A stretch of DNA of 45,884 nt from Cupriavidus gilardii J11. Lineage in GTDB: Bacteria; Pseudomonadota; Gammaproteobacteria; Burkholderiales; Burkholderiaceae. The notes beneath the pieces were generated by a model that ran no database searches, had not been told where the DNA came from, and was given only the letters and a program-made list of their open reading frames with translations. The stretch's first letter is position 1. Every line of letters starts with the position of its first letter. A program made the translations under genes and the position numbers. Positions 24,637 to 32,702 of this stretch are shown in pieces. The stretch lies in assembly GCF_007829435.1 (NCBI RefSeq), contig NZ_VLJN01000023.1:8802-54685 (forward strand). Direction: 5' to 3'.

Positions 24637-24729
24637 GATAGCAGCGACATATAACAGCGCCGGCGGCTCGCCAGGGCCGCAAGGTGCATAACGATGACTG
24701 AATCACAGATCTGAGCTGGAGAAAAAAGA

Positions 24730-25590
24730 ATGAGTGCGAACCGCGCAAACGCTCCGTACTACTTCGTACCGGGCCCGTCGCGCCATCCGATCACGGCTAG
24801 CCTCGGCCTGCTGTTGACGGCGGCGGGCGCAGCCGGCTGGGTGAACGGCCAGCCCTGGGCGCCGTACGTCTGCATCGCCGGCCTGGTGTGGTTCCTGTTC
24901 GTGCTCAAGAGCTGGTTCGGCGACGCCATCGGTGAATCGGAGGGCGGCATGTACGGACGGCGCATCGACGTGTCGTACCGCTGGTCGATGGGCTGGTTCA
25001 TCTTCTCGGAAGTGATGTTCTTCAGCGCCTTCTTTGGCGCCTTGTTCTATGCTCGCGTCTACACGATGCCGTGGCTGGGCGATCTGAACAACAAGATCCT
25101 GTGGCCCGACTTCGCCGCGGTGTGGCCCAACTCGGGGCCCGCAGGCACCGTGGAGCCCTATGAGGCGATGGGCCCGTGGCCGATCCCGACCATCAATACG
25201 GCGCTGCTGCTGATGTCCGGCGTGACGCTGACCTGGGCGCACCACGCGCTGCTGGCGGGCAAGCGCAACCAGGTGATCCAGGGTCTGGTGCTGACCATCC
25301 TGCTGGGCGCCGTGTTCATGGGCTTCCAGGTGTACGAGTACATGCACGCGTACACCGAGCTGAACCTGAAGCTGACCTCCGGCATCTATGGCTCGACCTT
25401 CTTCCTGCTGACGGGCTTCCACGGCTTCCACGTGACGATGGGCGCCATCATGCTGGCCGTCGTGCTCGGCCGCGTGCTGAAGGGACATTTCACGCCCGAC
25501 AACCATTTCGCCTTCGAAGGCGCGGCGTGGTACTGGCACTTCGTCGATGTGGTTTGGTTGTTCCTCTACGTCGTGGTGTACTGGCTGTAA
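24730..25590 (+). CDS. ctaE: Cytochrome c oxidase subunit III
   Basis: Seven-helix integral subunit III, 286 residues. Family landmarks: N-terminal YYFVPGPSRHPITASLG, SMGWFIFSEVMFFSAFFGALFY, LLMSGVTLTWAHHALL, LTGFHGFHVTMGAIML and the C-terminal AAWYWHFVDVVWLFLYVVVYW. A GGAGA box lies about 9 bases before the ATG. An intrinsic terminator follows at 25681-25722, closing the first cta transcription unit. Confidence 0.97.
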   Translation: MSANRANAPYYFVPGPSRHPITASLGLLLTAAGAAGWVNGQPWAPYVCIAGLVWFLFVLKSWFGDAIGESEGGMYGRRIDVSYRWSMGWFIFSEVMFFSAFFGALFYARVYTMPWLGDLNNKILWPDFAAVWPNSGPAGTVEPYEAMGPWPIPTINTALLLMSGVTLTWAHHALLAGKRNQVIQGLVLTILLGAVFMGFQVYEYMHAYTELNLKLTSGIYGSTFFLLTGFHGFHVTMGAIMLAVVLGRVLKGHFTPDNHFAFEGAAWYWHFVDVVWLFLYVVVYWL

Positions 25591-25680
25591 GCCGGACGAT
25601 GCGCCGGCATGGTCCGGCGCGACCGGGAAACCATGGAGCGCAACGATCGCGCCCCGCAATCCCGGCAGGCCGATGGAACG

Positions 25681-25722
25681 AGCGCCGCAGCGAGGAATCC
25701 CACTGCGGCGCTTGTGCTTTTT
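25681..25722 (+). terminator. Intrinsic terminator after ctaE
   Basis: A 10-bp perfect stem (AGCGCCGCAG 25681-25690 with CTGCGGCGCT 25703-25712), 12-base loop, then TGTGCTTTTT. It lies between ctaE and the convergent DUF2909 gene. Confidence 0.8.
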
Positions 25723-25762
25723 GGCGGTGTCCGTATCGGCTGGCTTTGGCTAATCCTTCCCG

Positions 25763-25963
25763 CTAACGGATGCCGGTGCTCTCGATCCACCCCATCCAGT
25801 AAGAGAACAGGATAAAGAGGAACAGCGCGACGGAAAGGCCGACGCGGACCGTCAGCGAGCGCACCATGTTCGGCGTCTTGCCCCGGTCTCGCATCATGAA
25901 GAACAGTGCCGAGGCCAGGCTGGCGAGAATCAGGATAAAGGCGATGACGATGACGATACGCAT
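25763..25963 (-). CDS. DUF2909 / twin-transmembrane protein
   Basis: 66 residues with two membrane helices (about 2-22 and 40-60) joined by a short basic loop, MRDRGKTPNMVRSLTVRV. This matches the DUF2909 twin-transmembrane family that sits in cta clusters, where it is transcribed against the oxidase genes, as here: convergent with ctaE and divergent from surf1. No biochemical function is known; oxidase biogenesis is inferred from context. Confidence 0.82.
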   Translation of the reverse strand: MRIVIVIAFILILASLASALFFMMRDRGKTPNMVRSLTVRVGLSVALFLFILFSYWMGWIESTGIR

Positions 25964-26020
25964 GACAGGGCCGGGGACGATGAGCGGCCATTATCGCATC
26001 GCCGCGACGGGGGGGTGCCG

Positions 26021-26806
26021 ATGACATCATGGTGGCGCGGCTTGAGCCCACTGCCCACGCTGGCGGCCGTGCTGGTCATTGCCATTACCTGCGCGCTGGG
26101 GAACTGGCAACTCGATCGTGCCCACCAGAAGACGGCGAGGGCCGAACGCCTCCATCGCCTGGCGGCAATGCCGCCGCTGGACTTGGCCGCGGTGCCGCCG
26201 GCAATGCGCGGGGAAGAGCTGGTCGATCGCCCGGTGCAGGCACACGGCCGCTTCGATAGTCGCCACGTCGTACTATTGGAGAACCGGCCGCATGGTGATG
26301 GCCGCGATACGCGGTCCGGGTTTCTGGTGCTGACGCCGTTGTGGCTCGATGGCCAGCGCGACGCTGGCGACGCGTCCGGACAACGTTCGGCGGTGTTGGT
26401 GCTTCGTGGCTGGCTTCCGCGCGATCCGGTCGATCGCACGCGCATCGCACCGTTTACGACGCCCGACGACATTGTTTCCGTCCATGGTGTGGCGCTGGGC
26501 AGCGTTCCGCGGGTCTACAGCCTGGGCGATGCCGGCGACGAGGCGGGACAGACCATTCGCCAGAACCTGGACCTGCAACGCTACGCAGCCGAGACCGGCC
26601 TGCCGCTGCTGCCCATCGTGCTGCGGCAGCATGGCGGTTCGGCTGACGGGCTGGCCCGCGACTGGCCGGCCGCCGACCTCGGGGCGGAGCGCCACTACGG
26701 CTACGCCTTCCAGTGGTTCGGATTGGCTTCGCTGACACTGGTGTTGCTGCTCGGGCTTTCGTGGCGCCGCGCCCGACGCATGCGGGCTCCGCAACGGTCG
26801 GCATGA
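26021..26806 (+). CDS. SURF1 family cytochrome oxidase biogenesis protein
   Basis: Assists haem a insertion into subunit I (role known for Surf1/Shy1). 261 residues with the family's two end helices: N-terminal (about 10-28, running into GNWQLDRAHQK) and C-terminal (YGYAFQWFGLASLTLVLLLGL). Conserved segments between them include VQAHGRFDSRHVVLLENRP, GFLVLTPLW and VLVLRGWLPRDPVDR. ATG 26021 follows a G-rich box; GTG 26015 is an alternative. The gene starts a second, plus-strand half of the cluster that runs on to sco. Confidence 0.9.
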   Translation: MTSWWRGLSPLPTLAAVLVIAITCALGNWQLDRAHQKTARAERLHRLAAMPPLDLAAVPPAMRGEELVDRPVQAHGRFDSRHVVLLENRPHGDGRDTRSGFLVLTPLWLDGQRDAGDASGQRSAVLVLRGWLPRDPVDRTRIAPFTTPDDIVSVHGVALGSVPRVYSLGDAGDEAGQTIRQNLDLQRYAAETGLPLLPIVLRQHGGSADGLARDWPAADLGAERHYGYAFQWFGLASLTLVLLLGLSWRRARRMRAPQRSA

Positions 26807-26846
26807 ACCGACCCGGCAACAATCCATCCGACCCTCACCTGGCCGC

Positions 26847-27521
26847 ATGCCCGATTACCATCCATTGAACCGTTCCATGCCAACCGACCCAGGCGCCGAT
26901 CGCGCCGCGACCCAAGACACCCGCATCGACGCCCGCACCCGCAAGGGGCGAATCCAGATGCTGTTGCTGCTGCTGGTGTGCGCGTCGCCGGTGATTGCGT
27001 CGTACCTGACGTTCTACGTCATCAAGCCTGCCGGTGGCGAGACCAACTACGGCACGCTGATCGAACCGCAGCGCCCGCTGCCGGCGGTCTCCGTCACCGA
27101 CGAACGCGGCACGCCCGTGCCGTTGGCGCAGTTCAGGGGCAAATGGCTGCTGGTGTCGACCGACGCGGCAGCGTGCGACGAGGCGTGCGCGAAGAAGCTT
27201 TTCACCATCCGCCAGATACGGGCGGGGCAAGGTAAGGAGCGCGAGCGCATCGTGCCGGTCTGGCTGATCACCGGAGAGGGCAGCATCGATCCCCGCCTGA
27301 CCGCCGCGTACAACGAGCCCTATGCCGGCGTGCGCTTCCTTCGCATCGACGGTGAAGCCGCGCGCCGCTGGCTGCCCCCCGCTGAGGGCGAGCGCATCGA
27401 GTCCACGCTGTATCTGGTCGATCCGCTGGGCAATCTGATGATGCGCTTTCCCAAGGACCCGGATCCCAAGAAGGTCCATTCCGACCTGAACCGCCTGCTC
27501 AAGTACTCGCGCATCGGCTGA
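26847..27521 (+). CDS. Sco-like thioredoxin-fold membrane protein of the cta cluster
   Basis: 224 residues: one membrane helix (about 38-58) after a polar N-terminus, then a thioredoxin-like domain. FRGKWLLVSTDAAACDEACAKKLFTIRQ places a C110-x3-C114 pair where Sco proteins have their copper-binding CxxxC, and LYLVDPLGNLMMRFP matches the late Sco strand. The usual third Sco ligand, a histidine in a DHS-type loop, is not evident. It lies between surf1 and ctaA and is usually left as a hypothetical cytochrome oxidase-linked transmembrane protein. A copper or thiol role in CuA maturation is inferred. ATG 26877 is an alternative start. Confidence 0.75.
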   Translation: MPDYHPLNRSMPTDPGADRAATQDTRIDARTRKGRIQMLLLLLVCASPVIASYLTFYVIKPAGGETNYGTLIEPQRPLPAVSVTDERGTPVPLAQFRGKWLLVSTDAAACDEACAKKLFTIRQIRAGQGKERERIVPVWLITGEGSIDPRLTAAYNEPYAGVRFLRIDGEAARRWLPPAEGERIESTLYLVDPLGNLMMRFPKDPDPKKVHSDLNRLLKYSRIG

Positions 27522-27557
27522 GCGGAGAACCGGCCCAGAAACGAAAGTATTGCCCCC

Positions 27558-28682
27558 ATGCTGACCCAACTCGCCCTGATCGGCCTGCTGATCGCGCTGC
27601 TGCCGCTGTCCTATGTGCTGGTCCGCAGCAGCCGCGACAAGTACCGCAAGCTGGTGTGGATCACCGCCTTCCTGACGCTGGACCTGATCATGTTCGGCAG
27701 CTTCACCCGGCTGACGGATTCGGGCCTGGGCTGCCCCGACTGGCCCGGCTGCTATGGCCATTCGAACCCGTACGCCGCGATGGAGCATATCCGCGCGGCG
27801 GAAACCGCGATGCCGAGCGGCCCGGTGACCTTCGTGAAGGCATGGATCGAAATGATCCACCGCTACTTCGCGATGGCGGTGGGCGTGCTCATCATCGCGC
27901 TGGTGGTGCTGGCGTGGACCAGGCGGCGTGAATTGAAGCAGTCGCCCTGGCTTGCCACCGGCGTGCTGGTGCTGGTTTGCGTGCAGGGGGCGTTCGGTGC
28001 GTTCACGGTGACAATGAAGCTGCAGCCGATCATCGTGGTGACGCATCTGCTGCTTGGCATGGCGCTGCTGGCCTCGCTGATCTGGCTCGGCTCGCGCAGC
28101 GACCCGCCACGGCTGGTGCCACGTGCCGCCGGCCGTCTGCTGTGGCCCGCCCGCATCGCGCTGGCGCTGCTGGCGATCCAGATCTTCCTCGGCGGCTGGG
28201 TCAGCACCAACTACGCGGTGCTGGCCTGCACCGACTTCCCGCTATGCAACGGCGAGTGGGTGCCGCGGATGGACTTTCGCAATGGCTTCACGCTGTGGCG
28301 GCCGCTCGGCATGACCGCGGATGGCGCCTATATCCCGCATGCGGCGCTGGTGGCGATCCATTGGGTCCACCGCGGCTTCGCCTTCGTGGTGCTGGCGTAC
28401 CTCGCGTGGTTCGGCTGGCGTGCGCGCCGCTTCGAGCCGCTGGCGCGCCATGGCGGATGGCTGCTGGCCGTGCTGGTGCTGCAACTGGCGACCGGCCTGT
28501 CGAATGTGGTGTTCGATTGGCCCCTGGGCGCCGCCGTGGCGCACAACGGAGGCGCCGCGCTGCTGCTGATGCTGTTGGTCAGGCTCCATTACAATATAGG
28601 GCTCGCGACGCAGCCCGCCTCCGTGATGGAGCAGGCCGCCGATCTGACGACCCGGCCCGCCGATACGGCGCGCGCCTCATGA
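27558..28682 (+). CDS. ctaA: Haem A synthase
   Basis: Cox15/CtaA family membrane oxygenase that converts haem O to haem A; 374 residues and about eight helices. Visible features: the paired cysteines of the first loop, [10 protein letters not shown] (C59 and C65), [10 protein letters not shown], the haem-ligand histidine segment [11 protein letters not shown], a second half with [13 protein letters not shown], and [10 protein letters not shown]. Its stop overlaps the ctaB start (ATGA), so the haem O and haem A enzymes are translationally coupled. Confidence 0.95.
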   Translation: MLTQLALIGLLIALLPLSYVLVRSSRDKYRKLVWITAFLTLDLIMFGSFTRLTDSGLGCPDWPGCYGHSNPYAAMEHIRAAETAMPSGPVTFVKAWIEMIHRYFAMAVGVLIIALVVLAWTRRRELKQSPWLATGVLVLVCVQGAFGAFTVTMKLQPIIVVTHLLLGMALLASLIWLGSRSDPPRLVPRAAGRLLWPARIALALLAIQIFLGGWVSTNYAVLACTDFPLCNGEWVPRMDFRNGFTLWRPLGMTADGAYIPHAALVAIHWVHRGFAFVVLAYLAWFGWRARRFEPLARHGGWLLAVLVLQLATGLSNVVFDWPLGAAVAHNGGAALLLMLLVRLHYNIGLATQPASVMEQAADLTTRPADTARAS

Positions 28683-29614
28683 AAGACAAGACCTCTCCGT
28701 TGGCTACCGCTACCCATACCCAACCCCTCGGCCGGGCGCGCCATCTGGTGCGCCAGTACGCGGCGTTGACCAAGCCGCGTGTCACGCAGCTTGCGGTGTT
28801 CTGCTCCATCATCGGCATGTTCCTGGCCACGCCCGGCATGGTGCCGTGGTCCGTGCTGATTGGCGGCGCCGCGGGCATCTGGCTGCTGGCCGGCGCGGCC
28901 TTCGCCATCAATTGCCTGGTCGAGCAGAAGGTCGACGCGCTGATGCGGCGCACCGCATGGCGGCCATCGGCCACGGGCGAGATCACCACCGGCCAGACGC
29001 TGCTGTTCTCGCTGGTACTGGGCGGCGCCGGCATGTGGACGCTGCATGTGTTCACCAACGACCTGACCATGTGGCTGACCTTCGCCACCTTCGTTGGCTA
29101 TGCGGTCGTGTACACGATCCTGCTCAAGCCCGCCACGCCGCAGAACATCGTGATCGGCGGCCTTTCGGGCGCGATGCCCCCGGCCTTGGGCTGGGCGGCA
29201 GTGGCCAACGACGTGCCGGCCGAAGCCTGGTTCCTGGTGCTGATCATTTTTACCTGGACGCCGCCGCACTTCTGGGCGCTGGCGCTGTATCGGCGCGCCG
29301 ATTACGCCAAGTCCGGGCTGCCGATGCTTCCCATCACGCATGGCGAGCGCTATACGCTGCTGCACATCCTGCTCTACACGCTGGTGATGATTGCCGCCAC
29401 GCTGCTGCCCTTCGTCTACGGTATGAGCGGGTACATCTACCTTGCGGCCGCGCTCGGTCTGGGGGGCTGGTTCCTGGCCTATGCGTGGCGCCTGTACCGC
29501 CAGTATTCGGACGCGCTGGCGCAGCGCACCTTCCGGTTCTCGATCGTTTACCTGGCGCTGCTGTTCGCCGCGCTGCTGGTCGACCACTACTTCAAGTTCG
29601 TGCCACAGGTCTGA
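28679..29614 (+). CDS. ctaB: Protohaem IX farnesyltransferase (haem O synthase)
   Basis: UbiA-family prenyltransferase that attaches farnesyl to haem B, giving haem O for CtaA. 311 residues and multiple helices. [15 protein letters not shown], the first prenyl-diphosphate-binding region [39 protein letters not shown] and the motif [20 protein letters not shown] are all present. ATG 28679 overlaps the ctaA stop by 4 bases. The frame is open far upstream but that part is the shadow of ctaA. Confidence 0.96.
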   Translation: MKDKTSPLATATHTQPLGRARHLVRQYAALTKPRVTQLAVFCSIIGMFLATPGMVPWSVLIGGAAGIWLLAGAAFAINCLVEQKVDALMRRTAWRPSATGEITTGQTLLFSLVLGGAGMWTLHVFTNDLTMWLTFATFVGYAVVYTILLKPATPQNIVIGGLSGAMPPALGWAAVANDVPAEAWFLVLIIFTWTPPHFWALALYRRADYAKSGLPMLPITHGERYTLLHILLYTLVMIAATLLPFVYGMSGYIYLAAALGLGGWFLAYAWRLYRQYSDALAQRTFRFSIVYLALLFAALLVDHYFKFVPQV

Positions 29615-29625
29615 CGGCAAGGGCG

Positions 29626-29648
29626 GGGCGCGACATCTTGTCGCGCCC
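29626..29648 (+). repeat. Perfect hairpin between ctaB and sco
   Basis: 10-base arms GGGCGCGACA (29626-29635) and TGTCGCGCCC (29639-29648) with a 3-base loop, 11 bases after the ctaB stop. No T tract follows, so it may slow decay or cause weak termination before sco. Confidence 0.5.
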
Positions 29649-29755
29649 GTGCCCTCCGCCATCATGGTCGGCGATACTTCGAGGCTGCGCCCGCCCCGTT
29701 CGCCTGCTGTCCGTCACTCGCGGCCGCCGCTGCATCCGCCCTTTTTCGAGCCACC

Positions 29756-30385
29756 ATGCGCATTTCCGATCATTCCGTCCCCTATCCCGGTATCGCCCGC
29801 CGACTCGCCGTCACCTTGCTTGCGGGGCTGTTCACGCTGCTGCTGGCGGCCTGCGGACAACCCAAGGCTTCGTTCCAGAACATCGATGTGACCGGCGGCA
29901 GCGAATTCGGCAAGGACTTCGCCCTGACCGACCACCACGGCAAGGTGCGCACGCTGTCCGACTTCAAGGGCAAGGCCGTGGTGCTGTTCTTCGGCTACAC
30001 CCATTGTCCCGACGTCTGCCCGACCACGATGGTGGAGTGGAAGGCCGTGATGGAACAACTCGGCCCCGACGCCGACCGGGTCCAGGTGATGTTCGTCACC
30101 GTCGACCCCGAGCGCGATACCCAGCAACTGCTGGCGCAGTATGTCCCCGCCTTCGATCCGCGTTTCCTTGGCATGCGACCGGCCGATGAGGCGGCACTGC
30201 AGAAGATCGCGAAGGACTTCAAGGTGTACTACGCGAAGGTACCGGGCAGCGCACCGGGCAACTACACGATGGACCACTCCGCCGGCAGCTATGTGTTCGA
30301 TCCGGAAGGGCGCTTGCGGCTCTTCATCCGCCACGGGCAGGGCACCGATCCCATCGTGCATGATCTGAAGCAGTTGCTGTCGTAG
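29756..30385 (+). CDS. sco: SCO1/SenC family copper chaperone
   Basis: Membrane-tethered thioredoxin-fold copper protein that matures the CuA site of subunit II. 209 residues: a signal sequence ending in a lipobox (LLAAC, C33), so probably a lipoprotein, and the complete copper set C84-P-D-V-C88 (FFGYTHCPDVCPTTM) and H174 (YTMDHSAGSYVFD). VMFVTVDPERDT is also typical. It is the last gene of the cluster and ends at a strong terminator shared with convergent rpoH. Confidence 0.94.
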   Translation: MRISDHSVPYPGIARRLAVTLLAGLFTLLLAACGQPKASFQNIDVTGGSEFGKDFALTDHHGKVRTLSDFKGKAVVLFFGYTHCPDVCPTTMVEWKAVMEQLGPDADRVQVMFVTVDPERDTQQLLAQYVPAFDPRFLGMRPADEAALQKIAKDFKVYYAKVPGSAPGNYTMDHSAGSYVFDPEGRLRLFIRHGQGTDPIVHDLKQLLS

Positions 30386-30414
30386 CCCGGGGCTCCCACG
30401 CCGTTCAGGGCAGC

Positions 30415-30446
30415 AAAAAGCCGGTTCCGAAGAACCGGCTTTTTTA
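30415..30446. terminator. Bidirectional terminator between sco and rpoH
   Basis: AAAAAGCCGGTTC (from 30415) pairs with GAACCGGCTTTTT (to 30445) around a CGAA loop. The A tract and T tract on either side let it work for both convergent genes. Confidence 0.85.
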
Positions 30447-30473
30447 TTTGCTGGAATGGCGCTTTTCTTTCAC

Positions 30474-30510
30474 CGTCGTCCCCGCGAACGCGGGCACCCA
30501 GCGTCTTTCG
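30474..30510. repeat. Short dispersed palindrome (CCCGCG-AA-CGCGGG)
   Basis: The motif GTCGTCCCCGCGAACGCGGG followed by CACCCAGCG is a familiar intergenic palindrome type in Burkholderiales genomes (recalled, not searched). It lies between the sco terminator and the rpoH stop. Confidence 0.45.
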
Positions 30511-30523
30511 GCGCAACGATCCG

Positions 30524-31453
30524 TCAAGCAAACGCCTGCAGCGCGCCCTTCATCTTCTTCATCGCCGCGCTTTCGATCTGGCGGATCCGTTCGGCGGATA
30601 CGCCGAACTCGTCAGCCAGTTCATGAAGCGTGGCGCCGCCCGAGCCGTCGTCGTTCACCTGCAGCCAGCGCGCCTCGATGATGCGGCGGCTGCGCGGGTC
30701 CAGCGTGGTCAGCGCCTTTTCCAGCCCCTCGACTTGCATGCGGTCCTGGCGCTGCGATTCCAGCACGCGGGTCGGCTCGTTGTGGCTGTCGGCAAGGTAG
30801 GCAATCGGCGCGAACTCTTCCTCGCCGTCTTCCACCTGGCCTTCCAGCGCCAGATCGCCACCCGACAGCCGGGTCTCCATTTCCTTGACCTCTTCGGGCT
30901 TGACGTTCAGTTCGCGGGCCACCGCGTCGATCTCGTCAGGGGTCAGCGCCTGGGAGCCGCGCTTGCGGCTGCGCAGGTTGAAGAACAGCTTGCGATGCGC
31001 CTTGGTCGTCGCGACCTTGACCATGCGCCAGTTGCGCAGCACGTACTCGTGAATCTCGGCCTTGATCCAGTGGATGGCGTACGACACCAGCCGGACACCC
31101 TGGTCGGGGTCGAAGCGGCGCACGGCCTTCATCAGGCCGATATTGCCTTCCTGGATGAGGTCGGCATGCGGCAAGCCATAGCCCAGGTACTGGCGGGCAA
31201 TCGACACGACGAGCCGCAGGTGCGACATCACCAGACGACGGGCGGCGTCCACGGAATCGTGGTCGCGCAGCTCACGGGCGAGCCTCTGTTCCTCTTCGGC
31301 CGTGAGCATCGGAATACGGTGAACAGCCTGGATATAGCTGTCCAGATTGCCCAGGCCGACAGGCAGGCTCAGCGCGAGACTGTTGGTGCGCTGGGGCACC
31401 ATCGGAAGATGGTCTTTCATTTCAATCGGATCGGCAGACAGCACTGCGTTCAC
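30524..31453 (-). CDS. rpoH: RNA polymerase sigma factor RpoH (sigma-32)
   Basis: Heat-shock sigma factor, 309 residues. Region 2 has HLRLVVSIARQYLGYG, DLIQEGNIGLMKAVRRFDP and SYAIHWIKAEIHEYVLRNWR. The RpoH-specific box RKLFFNLRSRKR follows, and region 4 ends with EFGVSAERIRQIESAAMKKM. Translation begins at GTG 31453 (MNAVLSADPIEMKD), supported by AAAGGAG 7 bases before it; the frame is open 20 codons further with no likeness. About 80 bases upstream a perfect CIRCE operator overlaps the promoter, so HrcA probably represses this gene. It is convergent with sco. Confidence 0.96.
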   Translation of the reverse strand: MNAVLSADPIEMKDHLPMVPQRTNSLALSLPVGLGNLDSYIQAVHRIPMLTAEEEQRLARELRDHDSVDAARRLVMSHLRLVVSIARQYLGYGLPHADLIQEGNIGLMKAVRRFDPDQGVRLVSYAIHWIKAEIHEYVLRNWRMVKVATTKAHRKLFFNLRSRKRGSQALTPDEIDAVARELNVKPEEVKEMETRLSGGDLALEGQVEDGEEEFAPIAYLADSHNEPTRVLESQRQDRMQVEGLEKALTTLDPRSRRIIEARWLQVNDDGSGGATLHELADEFGVSAERIRQIESAAMKKMKGALQAFA

Positions 31454-31528
31454 TAAAGGCTCCTTTCGCATCCGGCGGGTGGCGTTGCCGGTCCCGAAGA
31501 GGACCGCACGCACACGACAATGCCACAG

Positions 31529-31558
31529 ATATTAGCACTCCAGCCGGGTGAGTGCTAA
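31529..31558 (-). promoter_or_regulatory. rpoH promoter overlapped by CIRCE
   Basis: Read on the minus strand: TTAGCA (31558-31553), 18-base spacer, TAATAT (31534-31529). Both hexamers are partly formed by the CIRCE arms, so HrcA binding would occlude RNA polymerase. Confidence 0.55.
31532..31558. promoter_or_regulatory. CIRCE operator (HrcA site), perfect match
   Basis: TTAGCACTC (31532-31540), nine-base spacer, GAGTGCTAA (31550-31558): an exact fit to the CIRCE consensus. The palindrome extends one base pair further outwards. It stands in the 336-base gap between rpoH and the divergent pirin gene, 79 bases from the rpoH GTG. The rest of the gap holds no gene; only a CCGGT/ACCGG hairpin is seen. 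Confidence 0.95.
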
Positions 31559-31789
31559 TTGGAGTCCTGGGCCTGTTGATAGTTCCCGGTAATCAGAAAA
31601 CCGGTGCAATAGTCGGAGGAATCTCGAATCCCGCGACCCTGGTTAGAGCTGTTCCGGCGACGACGGTTCGGTGTGTGGCGTGAGCGCACGCCCGCGCTGC
31701 CGTGCAGCGTGGATGGCGGCGAGACCGGCTCCGCGAGGCGGCGGACGGGGCTACACTTGCCAGCGTCCCGTAACCATCCCGGAGGCGCC

Positions 31790-32662
31790 ATGTCCGCCAT
31801 CGAGCATCTACTGAAGCCGCACGTCCGCGATATCGGCGCCTTTTCCGTACGCCGGGTACTGCCAGCCGCCGCGGCGCAGACCGTGGGCCCGTTCATCTTC
31901 TTCGATCACATGGGGCCGGTCGCCCTGCCGGCCGGCGAGGGCATGGATGTGCGCCCACATCCTCATATCGGTCTGGCCACCGTCACCTACCTGTTCGAGG
32001 GCGAGATCACGCACCGGGACAGTCTGGGCAGCGAGCAGGTGATCCGGCCAGGCGATGTCAATTGGATGACCGCTGGCCGGGGCATCGTCCATTCCGAACG
32101 TTCGCCGCAGTCCGCACGCGATGCCGGGGCCCGGGTGCATGGCATCCAGACGTGGGTTGCGCTGCCGCGCGAGTTCGAGGAGGTCGAGCCCGCTTTCCAT
32201 CATCATCCGGCCGCCACGCTGCCGCGCGTGGCGCGGCCCGGCGCCCGGATCACCGTAATTGCCGGCGATGCCTTCGGGGTACGTTCGCCCGTCAAGGTGT
32301 TCAGCCGCACGCTGTACGCCGCGCTGGAGCTGGATGCGGGCGCGAGCCTGGAAATTCCGGCCGATCACGCGGAGCGGGGCGTCTATCTGGTCAATGGTGC
32401 CGCCGTGGTGGACAACGAGGCGCTGCCGGCCGAGCATCTGGCGGTGCTGACGCCTGGAGTGGACGCCACCGTCAGCGCGCTGGAGCCGTCGAAGCTGATG
32501 CTGGTGGGCGGCGACCCCACCGACGGCCGGCGCCATATCTTCTGGAATTTCGTCGCCAGCAGCCGCGAGGCGATCGAGGCGGCCGCGCAGCGCTGGGAGA
32601 ACGACGAATTTCCGCCGGTGCCCGGCGAGCACGAGCGCATTCCACTGCCGCGCCGGCCTTGA
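31790..32662 (+). CDS. Pirin family protein
   Basis: Cupin-superfamily protein of 290 residues. The metal-binding set of pirins is intact: H57 and H59 (RPHPHIGLATVTYLFEG), H101 and E103 (WMTAGRGIVHSERSP). Some bacterial pirins act as quercetin dioxygenases or bind metabolic enzymes; the substrate here is unknown. ATG 31790 follows a GGAGGC box; the frame is open upstream without likeness. It is divergent from rpoH, and no clear partner gene is present. Confidence 0.9.
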   Translation: MSAIEHLLKPHVRDIGAFSVRRVLPAAAAQTVGPFIFFDHMGPVALPAGEGMDVRPHPHIGLATVTYLFEGEITHRDSLGSEQVIRPGDVNWMTAGRGIVHSERSPQSARDAGARVHGIQTWVALPREFEEVEPAFHHHPAATLPRVARPGARITVIAGDAFGVRSPVKVFSRTLYAALELDAGASLEIPADHAERGVYLVNGAAVVDNEALPAEHLAVLTPGVDATVSALEPSKLMLVGGDPTDGRRHIFWNFVASSREAIEAAAQRWENDEFPPVPGEHERIPLPRRP

Positions 32663-32702
32663 GCGGCGCGCCGCCGCTTTGGCATGACATGAGGACACGA
32701 GC

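Noticed and set aside
24601-24640. CRISPR-like repeats
   Set aside because: Units are 10 bases with no spacers; simple tandem repeat only.
21717-24689. 990-codon open frame on the minus strand across ctaC-ctaE
   Set aside because: Lies antisense to six well-conserved cta genes; its His/Arg/Asp-rich composition is what high-GC antisense frames give, with no domain likeness.
25609-25815. 68-codon plus-strand frame after ctaE
   Set aside because: The ctaE terminator at 25681-25722 lies inside it, and it overlaps the DUF2909 gene; no ribosome binding site or family likeness.
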